Below are positions 1-5,733 of a stretch of 8,549 nt of DNA, one piece after another (position 1 is the stretch's first letter; the number at the start of each line of letters is the position of its first letter). Origin of the DNA: Actinomycetota bacterium (lineage in GTDB: Bacteria > Actinomycetota > Humimicrobiia > Humimicrobiales > Humimicrobiaceae); contig JACVJB010000026.1 in the NCBI GenBank assembly GCA_015711775.1, forward strand, positions 1 through 8,549. Reading direction: 5' to 3'. The notes beneath the pieces were generated by a model. It did not search any database. It had not been told where the DNA came from and worked only from the letters and a program-made list of their open reading frames with translations. Position numbers and translations under genes: made by a program.

Positions 1-380
1 ATATCTTTTAGAGAGGCTTTTGTGCAGTTTATGTCTGATGGTTCTAAAATACCCATGTATCCGGGTACAAGACTGCCTGAAGTATCATTAATATAATAAA
101 GCTGCAAACAGTTACGCTCTATTTTTGGCAGCACTACTTTTTTGCCGTCTTTTAATGCTTTATTAATTGCAGGGCTTATGTCTGTTTCGCTTCTGAAAGG
201 GTAAAACATAAGTATTGTTTTTGCCGCTAAATATTCGGGGCTGGTTAAAAACTTTTCTGTCACTGCCCTTGAGAGTTCATGCCTTAATTTATCAGGAACT
301 TTATTTCTTTTATCCTGTATTATTTTCCTTAATAAAGCTTTTTCATTTTTAGCGGCTACTTTATCCAGAGAACACCCCAA
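1..380 (-). CDS. 5-formyltetrahydrofolate cyclo-ligase, N-terminal part (cut by window edge)
   Basis: This enzyme converts 5-formyl-tetrahydrofolate to 5,10-methenyl-tetrahydrofolate using ATP, returning a storage folate to the one-carbon pool in the cytoplasm. Only the first 126 codons lie in the window; the C-terminal third or so is beyond base 1. Recognisable family elements are the basic start LLRKIIQDKR (residues 16-25), FYPFRSETD (59-67, equivalent to the usual YxSFRSEVDT), DGKKVVLPKIE (78-88) and the substrate-loop signature PGYMGILEP (106-114, usually PGxxGILEP). The frame is bounded by the TGA of the upstream DegV gene at 381-383. The only usual start is therefore the TTG at 378-380, immediately after that stop. 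A CTG at codon 5, preceded by GGGG six bases away, would fit the family N-terminus better, so the exact start is open. It is the third gene of the minus-strand operon and probably depends on translation of the gene before it. Confidence 0.9.
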   Translation of the reverse strand, partial: MGCSLDKVAAKNEKALLRKIIQDKRNKVPDKLRHELSRAVTEKFLTSPEYLAAKTILMFYPFRSETDISPAINKALKDGKKVVLPKIERNCLQLYYINDTSGSLVPGYMGILEPSDINCTKASLKD

Positions 381-1226
381 TCACTGCTCATAAAATGCAA
401 TTGCAAGACCCGGGCCAAGATGAGTTCCCACTATACAGCCAATTTTTGCCCTTAAGGCAACTGCAGGTGAAAACTCAGAAATTATTCTGCCGTATATTTC
501 ATCGCCTTCTTCTTTCAGGTCCGAATCAGCAACTGATACAACAATCCTGCTTTTATCTTTAATCATACTGCTCATTGAGCTTATAAGTTCATTTTTAGCC
601 TGGTTCCATCTGCGCGTAGTTTTAAACTGTGAAACTTCTCCCTGGTGCAGAGTAAGAACAGGTTTAATTTCAAGCAATGATGCAATAAGACCCTTTGCTC
701 TTCCTATCCTTCCGCCTTTTTGCAGGTATTCAAGCGTCATTGGTATAAATAGAGTATGTATGCTGCTTTTAAGTTTATTTACAGCCTGTATAATTTCATC
801 TTTTTGCCCGCCTTTCTCAGCAAGCTCCTGCGCTTTTAATACTATAAGCCCCAGCGCAATTGTGGTAACTTCAGAATCAATAATCTCAATTTCACTTTTT
901 CCCATTTCTTTTTTTGCAATTTCAGCAGAATCCATAGTTCCTGACATTTTACGTGATATGTGTATGGATACAATATCGCTGTATTTCTCAAGCAGGCTTG
1001 AATATGCTTTTTTAAAGTCTGCAGGTGCCGGCTGTGCTGTTGTGGGAAGCTTCCTGGCATTCTTAAGCTTATTGTAAAACTGCTCGTTTGTCAGCTCAAT
1101 GCCATTATCCACATATGCTTTATCTTCAAAAATTACTGAAAGAGAAACAAAAGTTATATTATGATCTTTTAGCAGGTTTGCGGGTAAATCAGCAGTGCTG
1201 TCGGTTACAATCGCTACTTTCTGCAT
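381..1226 (-). CDS. DegV/FakB family fatty-acid-binding protein (copy A)
   Basis: DegV proteins bind a long-chain fatty acid. Well-studied members (FakB) present it to the kinase FakA, which makes acyl-phosphate for phospholipid synthesis. The 281-residue length is normal. Visible family blocks are the N-terminal IAIVTDST-like strand (residues 4-11), TTAQPAPADF (62-71), HISRKMSGT (89-97, with the Ser of SGT that faces the fatty-acid carboxylate in the family), IIDSE (115-119), GGRIGRAKG (171-179) and the C-terminal GTHLGPG (267-273). There is no signal peptide or membrane segment, so it is cytoplasmic. The ATG at 1226 follows an AAGGAGG ribosome binding site by about five bases. It lies 58 bases downstream of a paralogue (1285-2130) that is roughly 55-60 % identical by eye, with the cyclo-ligase frame directly after it. 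No kinase partner with a DAK2 domain is in the window. Which fatty acid it prefers cannot be read from the sequence. Confidence 0.93.
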   Translation of the reverse strand: MQKVAIVTDSTADLPANLLKDHNITFVSLSVIFEDKAYVDNGIELTNEQFYNKLKNARKLPTTAQPAPADFKKAYSSLLEKYSDIVSIHISRKMSGTMDSAEIAKKEMGKSEIEIIDSEVTTIALGLIVLKAQELAEKGGQKDEIIQAVNKLKSSIHTLFIPMTLEYLQKGGRIGRAKGLIASLLEIKPVLTLHQGEVSQFKTTRRWNQAKNELISSMSSMIKDKSRIVVSVADSDLKEEGDEIYGRIISEFSPAVALRAKIGCIVGTHLGPGLAIAFYEQ

Positions 1227-1284
1227 GCGGCCTCCTTAGGATTATTATAAATTACACAATTATGTCTTAATACTTTAATGTTAT

Positions 1285-2130
1285 TTATTCCTCATAAAAA
1301 GTCACTGCAACAGCTCCGGGGCCAAGATGTATGCCCACGATGGAACCTATATATGACCTTTGCGCTGCTTTTGGATTAATCTCTTTTTTGACTCGTTCAA
1401 GCATATCATCGCCTTCGCTGCCGGCATTGGAATCAGTAACGTATGCAATAACATTGCTGCTGTTTTTTATCATGCTTTTCATTGAATCAATAAGTTCATT
1501 TTTAGCCTGGTTCCATCTTCTTGTAGTTTTATACTGTGAAACTTCTCCAAGGTTTAATGTTAGAATGGGATTTATTTCAAGCAGTGATGCAATGAGTCCC
1601 TTTGCCCTTCCAATTCTTCCGCCCATGATCAGGTATTTTAATGTCCGCGGAATAAAAAGAACCGAAATCTTTTTCCTGAATTCATTTACTTCATTTATTA
1701 TTTCATCTTTTGATTTGCCCTGCCCCGCAAGTTCTGCGGCTTTTAAAACTGACAGCCCAAGAGGAATATGCACCAGCTCCGAATCTATAATTTCAATGTC
1801 AGCCCCAAGCTCTTTTTTTGCCAATTCTGCAGAATCTATAGTGCCGGACATTTTTTTTGAAATGTGGATGGAAATTATGCTGTCATTTTCTTTAAGGACT
1901 TCTCTGTATGCATTTATGAAATCCGCAGGAGAAGGCTGCGCAGATTTTGGAAGAACTTTTACATTGGCCAGTTTTTCATAAAACTTCTGGTAGGTAATGT
2001 CAACTCCATTGTCTGCAAAGTTTTCATTTTCAAAATTTACGTACAGCGGCACAACTTTAATATTATACTTGTTTAGCAAATCCTGGGGTATGTCCGATGT
2101 GCTGTCAGTTACAATTGCTATTTTGCCCAT
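1285..2130 (-). CDS. DegV/FakB family fatty-acid-binding protein (copy B)
   Basis: This is the first gene of the minus-strand operon and a paralogue of the next gene, with the same expected role as a cytoplasmic fatty-acid carrier for a fatty-acid kinase. Family blocks are IAIVTDST (residues 4-11), KSAQPSPADF (62-71), HISKKMSGT (89-97), IIDSE (114-118), GGRIGRAKG (170-178) and GIHLGPG (266-272). The last block has Ile where copy A and most family members have Thr, next to the conserved His, so the ligand pocket may differ. I chose ATG at 2130 rather than the GTG three codons upstream. AGGAG stands eight bases before the ATG, the GTG overlaps that site, and this start gives 281 residues, matching copy A from its first residue. 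The longest shared block with copy A (KGLIASLLE to KNELI) is almost unchanged. Two FakB-type proteins per genome, differing in saturated versus unsaturated acyl preference, is a known arrangement; that these two split work that way is inference. Confidence 0.93.
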   Translation of the reverse strand: MGKIAIVTDSTSDIPQDLLNKYNIKVVPLYVNFENENFADNGVDITYQKFYEKLANVKVLPKSAQPSPADFINAYREVLKENDSIISIHISKKMSGTIDSAELAKKELGADIEIIDSELVHIPLGLSVLKAAELAGQGKSKDEIINEVNEFRKKISVLFIPRTLKYLIMGGRIGRAKGLIASLLEINPILTLNLGEVSQYKTTRRWNQAKNELIDSMKSMIKNSSNVIAYVTDSNAGSEGDDMLERVKKEINPKAAQRSYIGSIVGIHLGPGAVAVTFYEE

Positions 2131-2244
2131 AATAATCACTCCTGTTCTTCTTTTTTTAAAAAGTATTTAAATATAATAAAGCAATAAATTAATGTTTTGT
2201 ATTTCTTATAAAAGCAACAATTCATTAACCCGGAATATATAAAA

Positions 2245-2273
2245 ATTTTATCTTATTTTAATATATTTGTCCC
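2245..2273 (-). promoter_or_regulatory. Candidate sigma-A-type promoter for the degV operon
   Basis: On the minus strand, GGGACA (2273-2268, four of six matches to TTGACA), a 17-base spacer and TAAAAT (2250-2245, five of six matches to TATAAT) form a reasonable promoter. It would start RNA near 2238 and leave a leader of about 108 bases before the ATG at 2130. The region is very AT-rich, so a chance match is a real possibility. Confidence 0.33.
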
Positions 2274-2349
2274 TATTAAAGAAAATAAATTGTTTTACTA
2301 TAAGAATGCGGCAATTTTTAATTTTACAGATTAATTTACCAGTAGTATA

Positions 2350-2378
2350 TTAATAATTATTTTGTTTTTATGTATAAT
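2350..2378 (+). promoter_or_regulatory. Candidate sigma-A-type promoter for the lipoprotein gene
   Basis: TTAATA (2350-2355, four of six matches to the -35 consensus), a 17-base spacer and a perfect TATAAT (2373-2378) point rightward. Transcription would begin near 2385, giving a leader of about 170 bases before the ATG at 2555. It is divergent from the candidate degV promoter about 80 bases away. Confidence 0.42.
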
Positions 2379-2403
2379 CACTGATAAAATTTTATTTATC
2401 TGC

Positions 2404-2545
2404 ATTCCTGCATAAATAGACGGGATTTTTACCAGGTATGTTTTAATTTAAATGAGCCGGGGCAAAACCCCTCCATTAAAATAAGCAGTTTATTTTGAGG
2501 CGCCTGTATGCAGAATTGAAAAGATTTAAAAAATTATCAGGGGAG
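2404..2545 (+). promoter_or_regulatory. Possible structured 5' leader controlling the lipoprotein start
   Basis: The 424-base gap between the degV operon and the lipoprotein start (2131-2554) holds no gene that I can support. Its right half, downstream of the candidate promoter, has nested complementarity. ATTCCTGCATA (2404-2414) pairs with TATGCAGAAT (2507-2516), ten base pairs with one bulged C. Directly inside, CAGG (2433-2436) can pair with CCTG (2503-2506). Further inside is a hairpin with GGGG (2459-2462), loop CAAAA and CCCC (2468-2471), extended by AT pairs out to about 2447 and 2480. CCCCT (2468-2472) is also complementary to AGGGG (2539-2543), the ribosome binding site of the gene. 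Two exclusive folds are therefore possible, one leaving the site free and one covering it. It matches no riboswitch class I know. The pairings are seen; a regulatory role is inference. Confidence 0.3.
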
Positions 2546-2554
2546 ACTGTTTTT

Positions 2555-3757
2555 ATGAAAAATCGTTGTTCGAATAGTATTATATGTTTTTTTAAATATT
2601 TTATTTTTTTTATATTGCTTTTTTCTGCCGTATTTATTGTTTTCAGCATGTCAGCTTGTGAAAACAGGGAGAAAGTAATTAAAATCGGAAATCAGGCTGT
2701 ATTTTCCGGCGATGATTTATTTTATGGACAGGACCAGAAAATAAGTATGGAAATTGCAGTTTCCGAACTTTCACCCGTACGCATCGGGGGCTTTGATTAC
2801 AGGATTAATCTGGTTGCAAAAGATGATGAGGGTAATGCGGAAAAATCATTTCTCGTGGCGCAGGAATTTGTTGAGGAAAATGTATCAGCTGTTATAGGGT
2901 CAACTTTTAACGGAACTACAAAAGCGTCGCTTACAGTCTATGCAGAGTACAATATTCCAATGCTGGCCCCTTGCGCTCAGGCGGTGGAAGTGCAATCCGG
3001 CACCGGTAATTTTTACCGTATGATAATTAATAACAGCCAGAAAATAGAAAATATAGCATTATTTTTATCTGAAAATATAAAACCCAAAAAACTTTTGCTT
3101 ATCGATAATGGAGAAGAATATTCCGTTAAGCTTACGGATCATCTTATCGAAATATTTAACAGCAGGAACATATCTTTTGTCAAAAGGTATTCAGTAAAAT
3201 TTGACCAGGAGCAGTACAGCGTTCTTGCAGAAAACATTCTTATCGATGAGCCGGATTATGTTTTCTTTTCCGCAAACTACAATGAAGTTGCACAGCTTAT
3301 AACTAAAGTCAGAGATCTCGGTCTTTCATGCGGCTTTATAACTGAGGAACCCGGTATGGATGATGGAATCAGCGCCCTTGCAAACTTAGAGTATCTTGAA
3401 GGCCTTATTGCAATAATTCCTGAACCTCCGTCTCTTGCAAAATATTCTGAAGATAAAAGAGCCATTGAATTCTGGAGAAAATACAATGATTATTTGAACC
3501 GAAATGACGGGGATGAAATAGTTTTGACCGGTCCCGGCCAGTATGCCCCATATTCCTACGATGCAGTTTATGTTCTTATTGATGCAATGAAAAGATCAAA
3601 TTCAATACTGCCTGAGGATTTTAAAGATAAATTTAAATCAACTTCACTTGACGGTGTCACAGGCCATATTGAATTTAATTCAAATGGTGAAAGGCTTAAC
3701 CCGCTCTCAACAGTATTTTTAATGAAAAATGGCGAATGGGTAAGGTATTCCAATTAA
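2555..3757 (+). CDS. Solute-binding lipoprotein, branched-chain amino acid (LivJ) class
   Basis: This is a type 1 periplasmic-binding-protein fold (Peripla_BP_6/LivJ class), expected to sit outside the membrane on a lipid anchor and bind an amino acid or similar small solute. The N-terminus has basic residues (K2, R4), a hydrophobic run at about 9-31 and a lipobox MSAC with the lipidated Cys at 35. The binding domain follows from about residue 41: IGNQAVFSG (44-52), YGQ (57-59), AVIGSTFNGTT (112-122), NIPMLAPCA (133-141), FYRMI (153-157), YSYDAVYVLIDAM (333-345) and the family's closing signature GVTGHIEFNSNGER (367-380). ATG at 2555 is preferred over an upstream TTG at 2495 because AGGGGAG (2539-2545) stands nine bases before it and it starts the signal peptide correctly. 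The protein is then 400 residues, normal for the family. Both neighbours are on the other strand, so it is an orphan without permease or ATPase genes. It could serve a distant transporter or a sensor. The ligand is unknown. Confidence 0.9.
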   Translation: MKNRCSNSIICFFKYFIFFILLFSAVFIVFSMSACENREKVIKIGNQAVFSGDDLFYGQDQKISMEIAVSELSPVRIGGFDYRINLVAKDDEGNAEKSFLVAQEFVEENVSAVIGSTFNGTTKASLTVYAEYNIPMLAPCAQAVEVQSGTGNFYRMIINNSQKIENIALFLSENIKPKKLLLIDNGEEYSVKLTDHLIEIFNSRNISFVKRYSVKFDQEQYSVLAENILIDEPDYVFFSANYNEVAQLITKVRDLGLSCGFITEEPGMDDGISALANLEYLEGLIAIIPEPPSLAKYSEDKRAIEFWRKYNDYLNRNDGDEIVLTGPGQYAPYSYDAVYVLIDAMKRSNSILPEDFKDKFKSTSLDGVTGHIEFNSNGERLNPLSTVFLMKNGEWVRYSN

Positions 3758-3816
3758 GTGCTGCCGGGATTTTAAGATAACTATGGGGATTTTTTAAGGT
3801 TGCAGATATTTAACTT

Positions 3817-4695
3817 CTATTTTTGCGCTACTATAAAGTTAAGGGCTTTTGGCACAACACTATATCTTGCCGGCAATTTGCAGATGTATTCACCGTCAGC
3901 ATAAACGCTGAAATTATAATCGCTGTCAATTTCTATACTTTCTGCCCGGTAACTCTTAACAAGCGGGTCATTTATATGCTTACCTTCAAAAACAAGCGGA
4001 AAAGTTTTTATAAAGTGCAGCTTGCTCATTTTTTCAATTATGCATAAGTCAAGCATTGAATCTTCAGGATTTGCGCCCGGTGTTATTTGCATTCCTCCGC
4101 CATACATTTTCATATTGCCGACCACTGCAAACATGCAATCAATATTTAATGAAGTTCCGTTAAATTTAATATGGAATTTTTTAGGCCTGTATGTAAGCAG
4201 GGTCTGGTAAACCGCATATTTATATTTTGCAGGCCCGCGGAATGGAAATTTTGTATTATTTGCCAGATCAGTTACCACTGAGTCAAAGCCTGCTCCGGAT
4301 ACACCCATGTAATAATATTTATTATTTATAAGACCAAGATCAATTCTTTTTACAATGCATTTTTTTATGGTGACACATGATTTTTTTATATCAAAGGGCA
4401 AATAAAGGTTTCTTGCAATATCGTTTCCGCTTCCTACTGGTATGCATCCTATATTTTTATCTGTTTTGGCAAGCACTTGTGCGATGCTGTGAAGAGTGCC
4501 GTCACCCCCGAAAGATATAAAATTTGCAAAACTGTCGATATTTGCTTTAACAGTATCAGTGACATCGCCGGGGCTTTTACTTACATGGATATGGTAATCA
4601 ATATTTAACTCCTGCAGTATATTTTCCAGCATATCCCTCATCCCGGCAGCCTTGCCGCCGGAAGATACAGGATTAAGGATGATTAAACTTTTCAT
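3817..4695 (-). CDS. Diacylglycerol kinase catalytic-domain lipid kinase (DgkB/YegS/BmrU family)
   Basis: This family phosphorylates diacylglycerol or related lipids with ATP at the inner face of the membrane; DgkB recycles diacylglycerol to phosphatidic acid in Gram-positive bacteria. The 292 residues show the complete family pattern: NPVSSGGKA (8-16), the nucleotide-binding GGDGT (63-67), PVGSGNDIARN (86-96), GAGFD (134-138), the lid-like YGGGMQITPGANPED (198-212) followed by LDLCII, and YADGEY (265-270). In that last block Asp267 and Glu269 match the catalytic pair of DgkB. There is no signal peptide or membrane helix, as expected for a peripheral membrane enzyme. The ATG at 4695 is right for the family (MKxLIILNP) although no good ribosome binding site precedes it. 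It converges on the lipoprotein gene with 59 bases between stops and no clear hairpin terminator there. DgkB versus another lipid substrate cannot be settled by sequence reading. Confidence 0.9.
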   Translation of the reverse strand: MKSLIILNPVSSGGKAAGMRDMLENILQELNIDYHIHVSKSPGDVTDTVKANIDSFANFISFGGDGTLHSIAQVLAKTDKNIGCIPVGSGNDIARNLYLPFDIKKSCVTIKKCIVKRIDLGLINNKYYYMGVSGAGFDSVVTDLANNTKFPFRGPAKYKYAVYQTLLTYRPKKFHIKFNGTSLNIDCMFAVVGNMKMYGGGMQITPGANPEDSMLDLCIIEKMSKLHFIKTFPLVFEGKHINDPLVKSYRAESIEIDSDYNFSVYADGEYICKLPARYSVVPKALNFIVAQK

Positions 4696-4797
4696 ATAAG
4701 TGGTAATTTTATTGTTTTTTTTAAAAAAATGAAATAATTTTGTGTAATTTACTAAATTTAAATATCTTTTAGGATTTTTTAATTTTTCTTATTCAGG

Positions 4798-4803
4798 TAT
4801 AAT
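4798..4803 (+). promoter_or_regulatory. Candidate -10 element for the amaP-like/tRNA/helicase unit
   Basis: A perfect TATAAT lies about 90 bases before the TTG start at 4893. The region 17 bases upstream is only a T-run (4775-4780), so the -35 box is poor. The 4696-4892 gap is otherwise AT-rich without visible genes. A weak minus-strand match for the kinase gene (TTGAAA at 4810-4805, AAAAAT at 4787-4782) overlaps it. Confidence 0.33.
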
Positions 4804-4892
4804 ATTTCAATAATAATAAAGAAAAACGGTATATTTTTACAGGATTATTTTAGAACAGATTAATTTTTTAAAATAGCTAAAGGGGGATTAAA

Positions 4893-5615
4893 TTGAATAT
4901 ATTTAACAGGGTTGTTGTGATACTTCTTCTTATATTTTTCATAATTGTGTCAATTGTATCGATAGTAAATGAATTTACTGGTTCTTTTGCATGGTCAGGC
5001 ATTGCAGCTTCAGTTTTTAATCCTGTTACCGATCTTCCATGGTATGTTTCAACATTACTGCTGCTTCTTGTCATAGCGGTATGCGTTGCGCTTCTTCTGC
5101 TTGAGTTTCACAGGAAAAAAAGGAAATTAGTTAAAATAAATAAAGTCGGGGCGGGAACGGCAATGATAACTGTTGAAACAATAGCCCAGCAGGTTAAGGA
5201 TGCGGTTCTTGGAATCGGGGGCATAAAAAATTTAAAAACTGAAATTACTACTAAATCAGGTGGGATAGTTATAAGTATGCTTGTGGAAGTAATCCAGAAT
5301 ATAAATATTCCTGAAAAAATGACAGAAATTATAAATGCAGCCAAACAGGTATGCACTGAGAAACTTAATATCAAAGTAATAGACACAAGACTTACAATAA
5401 CAAACCTGATATCTGATGGTTCTGAACGCATTCAATCAAGTCCCAGGCCCGCGCAGCCAGGCTCAGTGGCAGGTGTAGGGCAGACACATAATGAAAGGGC
5501 AGACGCACTAAAAGATTCTGCAAAGCAAATACAGACAGATAAACCTGACAAAAGCAGCGCCGAAAGCGGCGTTGAAATTACAGAATCTGCCATAAGCGAA
5601 GAATCTGAGAATTAA
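4893..5615 (+). CDS. AmaP-like membrane protein with Asp23 (alkaline shock) domain
   Basis: The 240 residues resemble AmaP, the membrane anchor of the alkaline-shock protein Asp23, thought to act in cell-envelope stress. The start MNIFNR leads into a first membrane helix (about 6-26). A short extracellular loop and a second helix (52-70) follow, then a basic stop-transfer patch HRKKRKLVK (73-81). Residues 91-172 form an Asp23-type domain: TVETIAQQVKDAV, GIGGIKNLKTEI, VISMLVEV and a closing DTRLTIT. The last 65 or so residues are a polar, Ser/Glu/Lys/Gln-rich tail without a recognised domain. TTG at 4893 is chosen because AGGGGG (4881-4886) stands six bases before it and the translation starts exactly where the family does. 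The usual companions (a separate Asp23 protein or a DUF2273 protein) are absent. A tRNA gene begins 14 bases after its stop with no terminator between. The family assignment is good; the physiological role is inferred. Confidence 0.8.
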   Translation: MNIFNRVVVILLLIFFIIVSIVSIVNEFTGSFAWSGIAASVFNPVTDLPWYVSTLLLLLVIAVCVALLLLEFHRKKRKLVKINKVGAGTAMITVETIAQQVKDAVLGIGGIKNLKTEITTKSGGIVISMLVEVIQNINIPEKMTEIINAAKQVCTEKLNIKVIDTRLTITNLISDGSERIQSSPRPAQPGSVAGVGQTHNERADALKDSAKQIQTDKPDKSSAESGVEITESAISEESEN

Positions 5616-5629
5616 TTTTTTATTATTTT

Positions 5630-5703
5630 GCGGGGTTAGTACATTGGTAGTACATAAGCTTCCCAAGCTTAAAAGGCGGGTTCGATTCCCGTACCCCGCT
5701 CCA
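5630..5703 (+). tRNA. tRNA-Gly (anticodon CCC), CCA encoded
   Basis: A complete cloverleaf is visible. The acceptor stem is GCGGGGT (5630-5636) with ACCCCGC (5693-5699). The D stem is GTAC (5639-5642) with GTAC (5650-5653) around ATTGGTA. The anticodon stem is TAAGC (5655-5659) with GCTTA (5667-5671) around loop TTCCCAA, placing the anticodon CCC at 5662-5664. A four-base variable region follows. The T arm is GCGGG (5676-5680), loop TTCGATT and CCCGT (5688-5692), closing with one G-T pair. The discriminator is T5700, typical of bacterial tRNA-Gly, and CCA (5701-5703) is encoded. It reads GGG codons; this is an auxiliary isoacceptor, since the UCC species can also read GGG. It sits between two same-strand coding regions. 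Confidence 0.97.
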
Positions 5704-5733
5704 TGCAATCAATAACAATTGCCGCTTTAATTA

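Noticed and set aside
1227..1284. Promoter or terminator between the two degV genes
   Set aside because: Only AT-rich sequence without a convincing hairpin or paired -35/-10 boxes; co-transcription is simpler.
1331..1981. A 216-codon open frame on the plus strand opposite DegV copy B
   Set aside because: It is antisense to a well-supported gene, its translation is Ser/Phe/Ile-rich without any recognisable domain, and it has no ribosome binding site. The same holds for the smaller frames opposite copy A, the kinase gene and the amaP-like gene.
2131..2139. GTG start three codons upstream for DegV copy B
   Set aside because: The GTG overlaps the AGGAG ribosome binding site that serves the ATG at 2130, and the ATG start aligns residue for residue with copy A.
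2459..2480. GGGG-CAAAA-CCCC hairpin as an intrinsic terminator
   Set aside because: No run of T follows the stem (the next bases are tccattaaaataag), and the gene it precedes has a good ribosome binding site. A leader element is more likely.
2447..2516. Cyclic-di-GMP riboswitch, suggested by the GGGCAAA-like run
   Set aside because: The conserved GNRA tetraloop, receptor and GACGCAAAGCC core of that class are missing.
2495..2554. A 20-residue N-terminal extension of the lipoprotein from TTG at 2495
   Set aside because: It would put a charged stretch before the signal peptide and has no ribosome binding site, while ATG 2555 has AGGGGAG at good spacing and begins a normal lipoprotein signal.
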